Of a stretch of 64,000 bases of DNA, positions 41,796 to 50,535 are shown piece by piece (position 1 is the first letter of the stretch; every line of letters starts with the position of its first letter). The notes under the pieces were generated by a model. That model saw only the letters and a list, made by a program, of their open reading frames with translations. It searched no databases and had not been told where the DNA came from. Source of the DNA: CAYNJF01 sp964397555 (lineage in GTDB: Bacteria > Pseudomonadota > Gammaproteobacteria > Berkiellales > Berkiellaceae); assembly GCA_964397555.1 (NCBI GenBank), contig CAYNJF010000005.1, forward strand, positions 20,002 to 84,001. Direction: 5' to 3'. The position numbers and the translations under genes are program-made.

Positions 41796-42462
41796 TTTAG
41801 TGATGCAGGCCTCACCTCTGGTTAAAGGGGTTATGCTGATTTTGCTTGCAGCCTCCATATCTTCTTGGACATTTATCTTACAAAAGGGTGCATCCCTTCG
41901 TAAAGCCAGGAAAAATTTGACTCTTTTTGAGCAAACGTTTCGTCAAGGCTCCGATTTAAATAAGCTATATGATCATATAACACAAGCCGGCGATGGCCAG
42001 GGCCTCCAAGGTGTTTTCCGTTCTGGCTTTAAAGAGTTTTTGCGGTTAAACAAAAAAGAGACGCTCAGCCCTGAAGTGGTGATGGAAAACACTCAAAGAG
42101 CCATGAGGGTCGCTTTGTCTGAGGAAGAAGAGCAATTAGATAAACACTTACCTTATCTTGCCTCAGTGGGCTCCATTAGTGTTTACATCGGCTTGTTTGG
42201 AACCGTTTGGGGAATTATGACGGCTTTCCAAGCCCTTGGCCAAGTGCAGCAAGCTACTTTGGCCATGGTAGCACCAGGGATTTCAGAAGCCCTGATTGCC
42301 ACAGCCCTAGGGTTGTTTGCGTCGATCCCTGCGTTATTAGCTTACAATAGATACCTACAGCACACGCAAAGCTTATTAACTAAATACGATAATTTAACGG
42401 ATGAGTTTTCAGGCTTATTGCAACGCCAGCTTTATATGCGTCCAACTCAAAAGGTGGAGTAA
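41770..42462 (+). CDS. tolQ: Tol-Pal proton channel subunit TolQ
   Basis: A 230-residue inner-membrane protein of the TolQ/ExbB/MotA family with three helices (near residues 15-35, 130-150 and 165-190). The conserved GLFGTVWGIMTAFQALG and APGISEALIATALGLFASIPA form the proton channel with TolR. The start is GTG 41770, seven bases after AGGAG; the TTG six bases before it touches that site. Its stop overlaps tolR by one base (TAATG). Confidence 0.95.
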   Translation: MNADLTVIDLVMQASPLVKGVMLILLAASISSWTFILQKGASLRKARKNLTLFEQTFRQGSDLNKLYDHITQAGDGQGLQGVFRSGFKEFLRLNKKETLSPEVVMENTQRAMRVALSEEEEQLDKHLPYLASVGSISVYIGLFGTVWGIMTAFQALGQVQQATLAMVAPGISEALIATALGLFASIPALLAYNRYLQHTQSLLTKYDNLTDEFSGLLQRQLYMRPTQKVE

Positions 42463-42920
42463 TGGAGAGAAGACGGCCTAAAAAAAGGATGATGGCCGAG
42501 ATTAACGTCGTCCCCTACATCGATGTCATGCTGGTTTTGCTTGTGATTTTTATGGTAACAGCGCCACTCTTGCAACAAGGTGTGCAGGTTGAGCTTCCTG
42601 AGGCCGATGCTAAAGCCTTAGAACCTTCTGATAAAGAGCCGATGATTGTGTCGGTGAACTCCAAAGGCCAATACTTTTTAAATGTCGCGGAAAATCCAAA
42701 TCTACCCGTCACAAATAAGGAGCTAATGCTTCGAGTGGCTGCAGAGCTAAAGCGCGACAAGAATCGTAAGGTGCTTGTAAAAGGGGACACCCGTGTTGAT
42801 TATGGCCAAGTTATGGGGGCCATGGTTGTGCTGCAAAAGGCTGGGGCCAAAGGGGTTGGACTCATCACACGAGATGAGGGCACCCTTGCCCAAGCTGAAG
42901 AAGAATCAAAGAGGGCCTAA
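42462..42920 (+). CDS. tolR: Tol-Pal proton channel subunit TolR
   Basis: A 152-residue ExbD/TolR-family protein. One N-terminal helix carries the proton-binding Asp in NVVPYIDVMLVLLVIFMVTA, followed by a periplasmic domain with DTRVDYGQVMGAM, the ExbD/TolR signature. It couples proton flow to TolA. Its stop is directly followed by tolA. Confidence 0.96.
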   Translation: MERRRPKKRMMAEINVVPYIDVMLVLLVIFMVTAPLLQQGVQVELPEADAKALEPSDKEPMIVSVNSKGQYFLNVAENPNLPVTNKELMLRVAAELKRDKNRKVLVKGDTRVDYGQVMGAMVVLQKAGAKGVGLITRDEGTLAQAEEESKRA

Positions 42921-43817
42921 ATGAGTAACAAAAGCTCTTACCTACCAGCTTTAGTCGGAGCACTCGGTGTTCATGTGTTTATTGGCGCTTTTATCTTTAC
43001 CTCTTTTCATGAGCGCATTCAGGTGGCCAGCCTTCCTAAGGTTCAATCACCCGAACCTATCATTGAGGCGGTGAGCATTGATGAGTCTGAACTTAATCAG
43101 GAGATTGCTCGATTAGAATCCATTGAGAAAAAGAAAAAAGATCAAGAAGCCCAGCGTAAGCGAAAGCTAGAGAAAGAGCGCGCTGAGCTTAAACGAAAAG
43201 CTGAAAGAGAGAAAGCTGAATTAGCTAGGATTAAGAAAGAGAAAGAGCGAGTTGCTCGCGAGGCCGAACGAAAGGCCAAAGAGAAAGAGTTGGCTCAAAA
43301 GAAAAAGCTAGAAGAGGAAAAACTGGCTCTTGAGCAGCTTAAAAAAGAGCAACAACAAGCTAAAAAGGCTAAAGAAGAAGCGCTAGCAGAGGCCAAGCAA
43401 GTGGAAGCGCAGAAAAAGCAGGCCGAATTAGAGCTCAAACAAGCGGAAGAGCTTGCAAAAAAAAAAGAACTGGCTAGGTTAGAGAAGGAAAAAGAGAATA
43501 GAAGGCAGAGAGCTTTATTAATCTCTAATCAAATCAATCAATTTTTTGTATTAATTGCTGATAAAGTCGTGCAAAATTGGCGCCAGCCTTTGGGGCCTGA
43601 ATTAGCCAATCTTGAATGCGATCTATCGGTTCGTCTGTCTGAGACGGGTGAAGTGCTGGAAGCGGTTGTCACTCGTTCGAGTGGAAACATTGAATTTGAT
43701 CGCTCAAGTGAGCTTGCTGTCATGAAAGCGTCACCTTTTCCGATGCCATCGGATCCCATCGCGCGGGAAAACTTCTATAGCTTTACTTTCAACTTTAAAC
43801 CTGGGACATTGTCATGA
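42921..43817 (+). CDS. tolA: Tol-Pal cell envelope protein TolA
   Basis: A 298-residue protein in three parts: an N-terminal membrane anchor (LPALVGALGVHVFIGAFIF), a long Lys/Glu/Ala-rich helical rod (about residues 60-195, e.g. RAELKRKAEREKAELARI), and a C-terminal TonB-like domain (NLECDLSVRLSETGEVLEAV). TolA spans the periplasm to pull on TolB-Pal during constriction. The rod is shorter than in E. coli (421 residues in total). Its stop overlaps tolB by four bases. Confidence 0.95.
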   Translation: MSNKSSYLPALVGALGVHVFIGAFIFTSFHERIQVASLPKVQSPEPIIEAVSIDESELNQEIARLESIEKKKKDQEAQRKRKLEKERAELKRKAEREKAELARIKKEKERVAREAERKAKEKELAQKKKLEEEKLALEQLKKEQQQAKKAKEEALAEAKQVEAQKKQAELELKQAEELAKKKELARLEKEKENRRQRALLISNQINQFFVLIADKVVQNWRQPLGPELANLECDLSVRLSETGEVLEAVVTRSSGNIEFDRSSELAVMKASPFPMPSDPIARENFYSFTFNFKPGTLS

Positions 43818-45166
43818 GACTTACTCTACCCATTATCCTATTGTGGCTTACCAGCTTTGCTTGTCACGCTGAACTCATTATTGAAATCAGTCAGGGTACG
43901 CAAGGTGCCGTTCCAATCGCTATTCCCTCCTTCAATGCCGTAGGTCCAAGTGCTTCCTCAATTCCTTTGGATGTTTCAAAGGTGGTTGCCTCCGATCTGA
44001 TGACAAGCGGACGTTTTAGACCGGTGGGTACGGCTCAGGCTATAAGTAATCATCGCTCCATTGAAGGAAGCTTGGATGAGTGGCAACGCATTGGTGTTGA
44101 AAATGTTGTTGTTGGCTCCATCGCTCCCACGGGTAATGATCGCTACACGGTCTCTTTTGAGCTTTGGGATGTTTATAAAGTCCCAGCTAAGTCGGTGGAA
44201 ACTCGCCAAGGTGAGCTCATTACCACGACAACATCTGAACACGTCATTACCTCTAAAAGATACGACAACATTAAAGGCGAAGATTTACGAGCCTTGGCTC
44301 ACCATATCAGTGATGTTGTCTTTGAAAGTCTGACTGGAATACGAGGTGCTTTTTCTACCAAAATTGCTTATGTTTTAGTGCAAAATAATGGTGGTCAAAA
44401 TCAATATATTTTAGAAGTGGCTGACATGGATGGGGTGAATGCGCAAAAATTGGTTAAATCCCATGAGCCATTGATGTCACCGTCTTGGTCTCCCGATGGT
44501 AAACAAATAGCCTTTGTCTCTTTTGAGCAAAAAAAGTCTCAAATTTATATCATGGATGTGGCGACTGGGAACAGACAGCTGCTTTCTGAGTTCCCAGGGA
44601 TCAATGGGGCACCTGCTTGGTCCCCAGATGGTAAAAAGTTAGCTGCTGTTCTTTCAAAAGATGGTAGCCCCAAAATCTATTTGATCGATGTGCAATCAAA
44701 AAAGCTCACCCAGGTTACCCGCGGTTATAGCATTGATACCGAGCCTACGTTTGCCCCGGACGGTCGCTCCCTATTCTTTACGTCCAACCGTGGAGGAAAG
44801 CCTCAGATTTACAATGTGGATTTGAGTACAGGTAAAACCAAGCGCGTCACCTTCAAAGGCAATTACAACGCAAGACCGGTGATTTCACCTGATGGCAACA
44901 CCATGGTCATGATTCACCGTGGTCAAGATGGAGTCTTTCGAATTGCCTCACAAAATTTGAATAACGGCCAGCTAAGGGTATTAACTAATGCTAAATTAGA
45001 TGAGTCTCCCTCGCTTTCACCTAATGGCGCTATGGTGCTGTACGGCACACGAGCATATGGAAAAGGCATCTTAGGGGTTGTGACGATCGATGGTCGAGGG
45101 CAGTTGCGTTTGCCTGCCCGAGAAGGTAGTGTTCAAGAACCAGCTTGGTCCCCATTTTTATCTTAA
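43814..45166 (+). CDS. tolB: Tol-Pal periplasmic protein TolB
   Basis: A 450-residue protein. A signal peptide (cut after about residue 19, ...FACHA) precedes an N-terminal alpha/beta domain and a six-bladed propeller with repeated PxWSPDG motifs (SPSWSPDGKQIAFVS, APAWSPDGKKLAAVL, EPTFAPDGRSLFFTS). TolB bridges TolA and Pal. It starts inside the tolA stop. An 17-base spacer with AAAGGAG leads to pal. Confidence 0.96.
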   Translation: MRLTLPIILLWLTSFACHAELIIEISQGTQGAVPIAIPSFNAVGPSASSIPLDVSKVVASDLMTSGRFRPVGTAQAISNHRSIEGSLDEWQRIGVENVVVGSIAPTGNDRYTVSFELWDVYKVPAKSVETRQGELITTTTSEHVITSKRYDNIKGEDLRALAHHISDVVFESLTGIRGAFSTKIAYVLVQNNGGQNQYILEVADMDGVNAQKLVKSHEPLMSPSWSPDGKQIAFVSFEQKKSQIYIMDVATGNRQLLSEFPGINGAPAWSPDGKKLAAVLSKDGSPKIYLIDVQSKKLTQVTRGYSIDTEPTFAPDGRSLFFTSNRGGKPQIYNVDLSTGKTKRVTFKGNYNARPVISPDGNTMVMIHRGQDGVFRIASQNLNNGQLRVLTNAKLDESPSLSPNGAMVLYGTRAYGKGILGVVTIDGRGQLRLPAREGSVQEPAWSPFLS

Positions 45167-45183
45167 AATAAAGGAGTTTATCT

Positions 45184-45747
45184 ATGTTGGACATGTTTAA
45201 CGCAAAGACAGGACTTGTGGTTGCCACCATCATTTGTGTGGGTTTGGCGGGTTGCGGTAAGAAGAACAAAGGCCAGTATTCAGCTCGTGCGATGCATGAT
45301 CAACAATACAGTCGTGTCGCTGATAACGATGGTTTCCAAAGCGCTACCACGGCAGGCATCAACACCGGCACTTCTTTCGAAGGTGATGAGACTGTGATTG
45401 CAAGCTCTCAAAGTGACCGAAACACCCGTATTTTCCGTTTTGGTTTTGATAGCTTTTCAGTCTCAAGTGCAGATTATCCTGCCTTACAAGCTCACTCTGA
45501 ATTCTTAGTGGCTAACCCTGATAAGTCCATCCGCATTGAAGGTCATACTGATGAGCGCGGCTCACGTGAATACAACATTGCCTTGGGTGAAAGAAGAGCG
45601 AAATCTGTAACCAACTTCTTGGTTTCTAATGGCGTGAACCCATCTCAAATCAAGGTGGTCAGCTACGGTGAAGAAAAACCAGTACGTTCAGGTCATGATG
45701 AGTCTTCTTACAAAGAAAACAGAAGAGCTGAAGTCGTCTACGAGTAA
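45184..45747 (+). CDS. pal: Peptidoglycan-associated lipoprotein Pal
   Basis: A 187-residue lipoprotein. The lipobox is VGLAGC (Cys near residue 24), followed by a linker and an OmpA-type peptidoglycan-binding domain with EGHTDERGSREYNIALGERR and VSYGEEKP. It anchors the outer membrane to peptidoglycan. In Legionella Pal is a major surface antigen (PAL). AAAGGAG precedes the ATG. cpoB follows after three bases. Confidence 0.96.
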   Translation: MLDMFNAKTGLVVATIICVGLAGCGKKNKGQYSARAMHDQQYSRVADNDGFQSATTAGINTGTSFEGDETVIASSQSDRNTRIFRFGFDSFSVSSADYPALQAHSEFLVANPDKSIRIEGHTDERGSREYNIALGERRAKSVTNFLVSNGVNPSQIKVVSYGEEKPVRSGHDESSYKENRRAEVVYE

Positions 45748-45750
45748 TTT

Positions 45751-46587
45751 ATGAGAAAAATAACATCTCTGGTTATTCTGTGTTGTCTATCGAGCTCAGC
45801 CTTGGCTGAGTTTGATAGACTCCCTGAAGTCCAGTCATTGAATCGAAGCACCTACCAACAACCCTCGAGAGTGGACTCTTTTTCACGACAGCCCTCGCGA
45901 GTCGAATCTACCCAGCAAACCAGTCCTCAGAACCCCATGCTCAAGTATATTGAGCAGGTAAATGCGCTGCAGCAAGAGGTTCAAGACTTGCGTGGTCAGC
46001 TAGAAGAGCATAATTATCGACTCGAGCAGTTGAAAAGCGCTCAAAACGAGCAAACCATGATGCTCAAGCGACAAATCGCGGCCCTTGAAAAGGGTAAGGT
46101 GGAACCCACAAAGACTCAAGTTAGCGGTCCTAGTGTCAATCTTGATGATATCTACAAGCGTATCGATGAAGAAAAAGCCGCAGCTCCTGCTAAAGAGCCT
46201 GTGACTGATACTCAGCAGTACCAAGAAGCTTTTCAAATTCTACAAAGAAAAGAATATGAGAAAGCAGAGCAAGCTTTCGTCGCTTTTGTAAAAAGTCACC
46301 CCCATTCCCAATACACCGCAAATGCGCATTATTGGATTGGAGAAATCCGCCTTGTTCAAGCCGACTTGGTTGGCGCAAAAGAGGCGTTTGATACGGTACT
46401 GAGTCAATACCCAACGCATCAAAAGTCTGCGGATGCTCTTTTAAAGCTTGGCTTTGTGGCTTATCAAGAAAAGCAGTTTTCCAAAGCGCGTTCCTTGTTG
46501 AATGACGTGAAAGACAAGTATCCAACGTCATCATCGGCTCGTTTGGCCGAAGGGCGCATCAAAAGGATGAACAGCGAAGGGGTCTAG
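45751..46587 (+). CDS. cpoB: Cell division coordinator CpoB (YbgF)
   Basis: A 278-residue periplasmic protein. A signal peptide (ending SSALA near residue 19) is followed by a Ser/Gln-rich linker, a trimerising coiled coil (QEVQDLRGQLEEHNYRLEQL) and C-terminal TPR repeats (AFQILQRKEYEKAEQAFVAF, ANAHYWIGEIRLVQADLVGA). It links peptidoglycan synthesis by PBP1B with the Tol system. It is the usual last gene of the Tol-Pal operon. Confidence 0.94.
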   Translation: MRKITSLVILCCLSSSALAEFDRLPEVQSLNRSTYQQPSRVDSFSRQPSRVESTQQTSPQNPMLKYIEQVNALQQEVQDLRGQLEEHNYRLEQLKSAQNEQTMMLKRQIAALEKGKVEPTKTQVSGPSVNLDDIYKRIDEEKAAAPAKEPVTDTQQYQEAFQILQRKEYEKAEQAFVAFVKSHPHSQYTANAHYWIGEIRLVQADLVGAKEAFDTVLSQYPTHQKSADALLKLGFVAYQEKQFSKARSLLNDVKDKYPTSSSARLAEGRIKRMNSEGV

Positions 46588-46676
46588 ATTATGATTTGGT
46601 TAATTGACTAAATTGTAATACTTAAGATTGCTTGGTAACCTCTCAATATATGTTGGTTAGCCGAATTTAATGGGTT

Positions 46677-47507
46677 ATGTGGTCGAAATTAAAAGCGTAT
46701 GCGCAACCATTTAGTGAAAGCATAAATGAAGTTTTAGAGCGGGTGAAAAGTGGGGCCTCCACACTTTTCACCTATCTGGTGGTCTACCCGAGTGCTTTCG
46801 TTTTTGCCCACTTGAGGGCCAACATCGATGTTTTGCAGATTGCGGCCAAATCTGTGGGCTCTGCTATGTTGTTCTCACCGGTATTCTACGCTTTTTTGAG
46901 CATTGAAAGCCTTCTAATCCAACTCGTTGAGAAGCCTCTTCGGATTACCATAGGCCATTTGTTGGGCGTCTCTACGGTAGCCAGCAGTACGTTTGCCATG
47001 GTCATCTTTGGTGGGCTTGCGGTTATTTCAGCAATGGGCTTGGCTCAGTCTTATTTGAGCAACAAAGGCCGAGTGGCCAGTGCCGATCTTAAGGCTATTT
47101 TTGAAATCAATTTTGTCTTTACTGGCTTTCATGCGGCTTTTTATGGGTTGCCATCCACTTTTGTTCCTTTGGGAAGCAGCTTGATTAACGTACCTTTATA
47201 TCCTTTATTGGGGATCATGGCCATTAGTGCAGTATGGATGTTTGAAGATCATTATTACCATCGCATATGGGGTAAAGATAAGGCCAATGAGCACAGGCTT
47301 CATCAAGAGACCATGGAGTGGTTAGCAACTCGCCAGGATAAAAAGAATACCCCAGAAAAGACTCCAGAAAAGACCATTGAAAAGGATGTCGATAAGCCCG
47401 AAAGTCATGACTCTTCTCAGGATAACTCACAAGAGAATGCTACGGGGTTGACTTCATCCAAAGAGATCGTTCATGAAGCACCAGGACGCCGTTTAGCTCG
47501 AAAATAA
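46677..47507 (+). CDS. Membrane protein of unknown function downstream of Tol-Pal
   Basis: A 276-residue protein I do not recognise. About four to five hydrophobic segments are visible: LFTYLVVYPSAFVFAHL, AMLFSPVFYAFLSIESLLI, FAMVIFGGLAVISAMGLA, FVFTGFHAAFYGLPS and LYPLLGIMAISAVWMF. After residue 195 follows an 80-residue charged tail with KTPEKT-type repeats and DSSQDNSQEN. No signal peptide cleavage site is seen. ATG 46677 has no good ribosome site. It lies 89 bases after cpoB and before tRNA-Lys. It is probably lineage-specific; the charged cytoplasmic tail is its main feature. Confidence 0.6.
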   Translation: MWSKLKAYAQPFSESINEVLERVKSGASTLFTYLVVYPSAFVFAHLRANIDVLQIAAKSVGSAMLFSPVFYAFLSIESLLIQLVEKPLRITIGHLLGVSTVASSTFAMVIFGGLAVISAMGLAQSYLSNKGRVASADLKAIFEINFVFTGFHAAFYGLPSTFVPLGSSLINVPLYPLLGIMAISAVWMFEDHYYHRIWGKDKANEHRLHQETMEWLATRQDKKNTPEKTPEKTIEKDVDKPESHDSSQDNSQENATGLTSSKEIVHEAPGRRLARK

Positions 47508-47527
47508 CGGAATTGTTGAAATAGACC

Positions 47528-47555
47528 TTTACAAACTCAACGATTAAGGTATGAT
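47528..47555 (+). promoter_or_regulatory. Promoter of tRNA-Lys
   Basis: TTTACA (47528-47533) and TATGAT (47550-47555) are separated by 16 bases, with the mature tRNA 5' end 13 bases after the -10 box. Confidence 0.7.
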
Positions 47556-47568
47556 ACAGACCTTCTTG

Positions 47569-47644
47569 GGGCCGTTAGCTCAGCTGGTAGAGCAGTGGAC
47601 TTTTAATCCATTGGTCGTAGGTTCGAATCCTACACGGCCCACCA
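47569..47644 (+). tRNA. tRNA-Lys (TTT)
   Basis: A 76-base tRNA with encoded CCA. Acceptor stem GGGCCGT pairs with ACGGCCC, the D arm is GCTC-AGCTGGTAGA-GC, the anticodon loop CTTTTAA gives anticodon TTT (Lys), and the T arm is GTAGG-TTCGAAT-CCTAC. Every stem is fully paired. Confidence 0.97.
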
Positions 47645-48097
47645 TATTTTTGTTTTCTATCCCCTCAGAAATAAATAAAACGTCCCATAAATAAGTCGTT
47701 TGGTTGCTCACCTCGTGAGAAATATCCGTTTTGACCCATCGTGGATCTCTTAAAAAAAGATTGGATGGATCTTTGATCGGCCAAAATTAATCCTCTCTTA
47801 AAAAGAAAAAATTAGAATAAAGTCTGCTACGCGCTTCAACAACACCATCATTTGATGACAAATCCTTTTTTACCTCTTAATAAAACATGCCAGTAAAGAC
47901 ATGAATTACTTAAACTTTTTTTAAGGCATGATGAGTTTTGCCTTTTGGTTAACGTGTTTTAAAAAGGCTTTGGCTGAGATATGATAAAAATCTGAAAAGC
48001 GACAAACGTGAGCTTAAGTGTTGAGATGTCCCTGTAATACCCGCTTTATCCGCTTGATTTTCTCTTTTGTTCTTGTGTACATTCCCTATTTATATGC

Positions 48098-48103
48098 TAA
48101 GAT
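48098..48103 (+). promoter_or_regulatory. Probable extended -10 of the major OMP promoter
   Basis: TAAGAT preceded by TGC (an extended -10). A loose -35, TTGTGT, is 19 bases upstream; alternatively TTCTTG and TATGCT with a 17-base spacer overlap the same place. Transcription would start near 48110 and leave a leader of about 245 bases with two hairpins: GGTC/GACC at 48195-48207 and GCATTGC/GCAATGC at 48210-48227. Confidence 0.4.
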
Positions 48104-48276
48104 GTTTGTGAATATACGCTAAAGCGTGTTTTATGCTACTTACTTTTTAAAGTGGCCTTGGCAGTAAAGGATCGTCTGTTGCTCAAGTTCAGTTGGTCCT
48201 GAAGACCTTGCATTGCGGTTGCAATGCTTAGTAGTTTTGGGTAACTATTGGCGCAGTTTAAAAAGGGAGAACTTGA

Positions 48277-48318
48277 GTGCACCTTAGCAGCATAAGTCAC
48301 CCTTTTGTATTTTTATAA
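48277..48318 (+). CDS. Possible 13-codon leader peptide before the major OMP
   Basis: A GTG-started short frame, MHLSSISHPFVFL, then TAA. AAGGGAGA lies seven bases before the GTG, a better ribosome site than many genes in this window have. It ends 35 bases before the OMP ATG, which has its own AAGGAAATGG. Such an upstream frame could couple or regulate translation. It may also be chance. Confidence 0.35.
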   Translation: MHLSSISHPFVFL

Positions 48319-48353
48319 AAATTTATCTTTGGACTTAATAAGGAAATGGGTAC

Positions 48354-49343
48354 ATGAAACAAGCACTCAAATACACATTAGCCGCATTAGCAGCTTCTGC
48401 TGTCGCCGCTCCAGCGTTTGCTGGCCACACTAGCAATATCCTCAGCAACTTAGCTGTTAGTGGTACGGTCACTTACTCTGAAGTAAACTCTGACGGTAAT
48501 CATTTTGCTGATCAGTTATTAGCGACTAACGCTTTCAGACCATCTTACGTTGAGCATGATTATGAAACGGATTATGGCGTTGGCTTAACTTACCGCATTG
48601 GTAACAGCAACACTCGTCTTTATGTCGAATACGATCATTTTGATTCTAACGACAACCGTCAGGTCCAAAACTATGCTTCACTAGCTCGCGCAGCGACTAT
48701 AGTGAACGTAACTGACGCTGTTTCTGAGATTGAAACGGATTCCCTCAAATTTGGTTTCCGCCACACTCTAGATTTCGGTCATCACTTTGACTTAGATTTA
48801 GGTGCTGGTCTTGAGTACGCTAACCTTGAGCGTCGCTTAAACATCCGTCGCGTCGAAGCGAATGGTACCCAAGTTTTCCAAGCTGAGCGTTACAACGAAA
48901 CGGAAGGCTTCGGTGCTTACATGGATGCTAAAGGTCGTGCGTTCCCATTTGGTGGTAAGTACCACTGCTGGAGCCTATTCGGTCAAGCTGGCGTAGGTCT
49001 ATTATTCGCTGATGTCAGAGATTTCTACAAAACTACTGACAACAACGGTGCCCCAGTTTCTGGTTGGTTTGACGCTGAATCACGTGACTCTACCATTGCT
49101 AAGCTAGACGCTTCTATGGGTGTTGAGTTCAACCGTGTCATGCATTCTGACCTAGGTGGTGTTCATGTTTCTGTGAAAGGTGGTGTTCAGTTCACAAACT
49201 ACATCAACGCTTTCCAAAACGGCGCTTTGTTCCAGTCAACTGGTGCAAACGGTGTTGGTAACGGTAGCACAAACACTTCTAGCGATGACTTCAGCCGTTT
49301 CGGTCCTTTCTTGACCTTAACAGTTGGTGGTGCGAACTCATAA
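48354..49343 (+). CDS. Major outer membrane protein, Lpg1974/MOMP family
   Basis: A 329-residue beta-barrel protein. A signal peptide of 23 residues (ending AAPAFA) is followed by alternating amphipathic strands such as NTRLYVEYDHFDSND, LKFGFRHTLDFGHHFDLDLG and WSLFGQAGVGLLFADVRDF, closing with FGPFLTLTVGG. The KYHCWSLFGQAG segment and the HxFDLDLGAGLEYA block recall the Legionella Lpg1974 pore-forming family. The protein uses GGT, AAC, CGT and GCT codons heavily, unlike its neighbours, as expected for very high expression. It has its own promoter region and a strong terminator. Confidence 0.82.
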   Translation: MKQALKYTLAALAASAVAAPAFAGHTSNILSNLAVSGTVTYSEVNSDGNHFADQLLATNAFRPSYVEHDYETDYGVGLTYRIGNSNTRLYVEYDHFDSNDNRQVQNYASLARAATIVNVTDAVSEIETDSLKFGFRHTLDFGHHFDLDLGAGLEYANLERRLNIRRVEANGTQVFQAERYNETEGFGAYMDAKGRAFPFGGKYHCWSLFGQAGVGLLFADVRDFYKTTDNNGAPVSGWFDAESRDSTIAKLDASMGVEFNRVMHSDLGGVHVSVKGGVQFTNYINAFQNGALFQSTGANGVGNGSTNTSSDDFSRFGPFLTLTVGGANS

Positions 49344-49357
49344 GTTCAAACCTTAAG

Positions 49358-49387
49358 AAAAAGGCGAGCCTAGCTCGCCTTTTTTTA
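49358..49387. terminator. Bidirectional rho-independent terminator
   Basis: A seven-pair GC-rich stem, GGCGAGC (49363-49369) with GCTCGCC (49373-49379), preceded by five A and followed by seven T. It serves the major OMP gene and the convergent tgt. Confidence 0.92.
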
Positions 49388-49404
49388 TGCCTTAAAAAAA
49401 ATGA

Positions 49405-50535
49405 TTAAATCTCGTCTCTCATTATTTTTTCTCGAACTTTTCTCATGTGTCTGACCATGTACGATACGTTATGAAGACTGGCTAACGTATGAGCGGTTGG
49501 CTCGTTGGCTTTGAATAAGTGATTCAAGTACGCTTTTGTATAATGAGTGCAAGTAGGGCAATCACAACCTTCTTCTATCGGCGTAAAATCATGCTTATGT
49601 TTTGATTGTTTAATTCGAACAGGCCCATTTTCCGTGAAAAGAACCCCATGACGAGCTGCTTTGGTTGGGTATGAGCTATCAAAGGTGTCGATGCCATAAG
49701 GAATGCATTGATTTAGAGACTCTAAATCACCAATGCCAAGCAAATGGTTAGGGGATTCTTGAGGGAGGTAGGGCATCGTGGCTTTAACGGTGTCATACAA
49801 CTCTTGTTTTGTCTTTCCTAAAGAGCCACCAATAGCAAATCCATCAAACGGGTGCTCGGTTAAAAGGTCACAGCTTTTTCGTCTAAGCTCTGGATCAACA
49901 CCACCATGAATCACCGCATACATGGCCTGATTGTTTCGGTTTTCAAGGTGCGTATTAATGGAGCGGATTTCCCATCGATGCGTTCGCTCGAAAGAGGCTT
50001 TAAGCGCTTTTTCATCAATGTGGTAGGGTGGTAGCTCATCAAAAGGAATGATGATATCAGCTCCTAAATCTTTTTGCGCTTTGACAGAGCTTTCAGGAGT
50101 AAGTTGGACTTTGGCGCCGTCTCGGTAGGATCGAAACGTCACACCTTCTTCATTAATTTTTAAAACGGAGCCGTCTTGCTTTTTGTTGCCGGCACTTTTA
50201 AGCTCACTGGCCACGCCACCATAAGCCAATGAAAAAACCTGGAAACCACCAGAATCGGTAATGATTGGAAGGTTGCGATTGATGAACTTATGCAGTCCTC
50301 CTGCCTTAGCAACGGTTTCAGTCCCAGGTTGCAGCATCAAATGATAGGTATTGCAAAACATCAATTGAAGGCCTAATTGGCTGACCTCAACATTGGATAA
50401 TGCTTTAAGGGAGCCGTTGGTGCCAACGGCAACAAAGTTGGGGGTGTCAATGACGCCATGAGGTGTGTAAATGCGGCCAACACGGGCACTGGATTTTTTC
50501 GATTGATGAATGATTTCAAATGAAAATGGGATCAT
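49405..50535 (-). CDS. tgt: tRNA-guanine transglycosylase, probably queuine-type
   Basis: A 376-residue TGT. It has ITDSGGFQVFSL (general acid-base Asp94), GIDTFDSSYPTKAARHG (nucleophile Asp region) and the zinc site CDCPTC plus a downstream His. Base-specificity positions differ from preQ1-type enzymes: IIPFDELPPY has Leu where E. coli/Zymomonas have Cys158, and FAIGGSLGK has Gly where they have Val233, as in eukaryotic queuine enzymes. It exchanges guanine-34 of GUN tRNAs for a 7-deazaguanine base. ATG 50535 (MIPFSFEII) overlaps the yhhQ stop by four bases. Confidence 0.92.
   Translation of the reverse strand: MIPFSFEIIHQSKKSSARVGRIYTPHGVIDTPNFVAVGTNGSLKALSNVEVSQLGLQLMFCNTYHLMLQPGTETVAKAGGLHKFINRNLPIITDSGGFQVFSLAYGGVASELKSAGNKKQDGSVLKINEEGVTFRSYRDGAKVQLTPESSVKAQKDLGADIIIPFDELPPYHIDEKALKASFERTHRWEIRSINTHLENRNNQAMYAVIHGGVDPELRRKSCDLLTEHPFDGFAIGGSLGKTKQELYDTVKATMPYLPQESPNHLLGIGDLESLNQCIPYGIDTFDSSYPTKAARHGVLFTENGPVRIKQSKHKHDFTPIEEGCDCPTCTHYTKAYLNHLFKANEPTAHTLASLHNVSYMVRHMRKVREKIMRDEI

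Larger units (their letters stand above)
47645..48353. other. 709-base AT-rich stretch between tRNA-Lys and the major OMP gene
   Basis: No protein gene of ordinary length was found on either strand. It holds a hairpin CTCAC-CTC-GTGAG near 47708-47718, a spaced dyad CATGCC (47886-47891) with GGCATG further right, and the presumed promoter and leader of the gene at 48354. T-rich bases just after the tRNA may end its transcript. The long distance suggests a heavily regulated promoter region or a small RNA, neither shown. Confidence 0.5.

Noticed and set aside
47569..47660. tRNA-Lys 3' end as an integration site
   Set aside because: No repeat of the tRNA 3' end, no integrase and no phage or ICE gene was found within the window.
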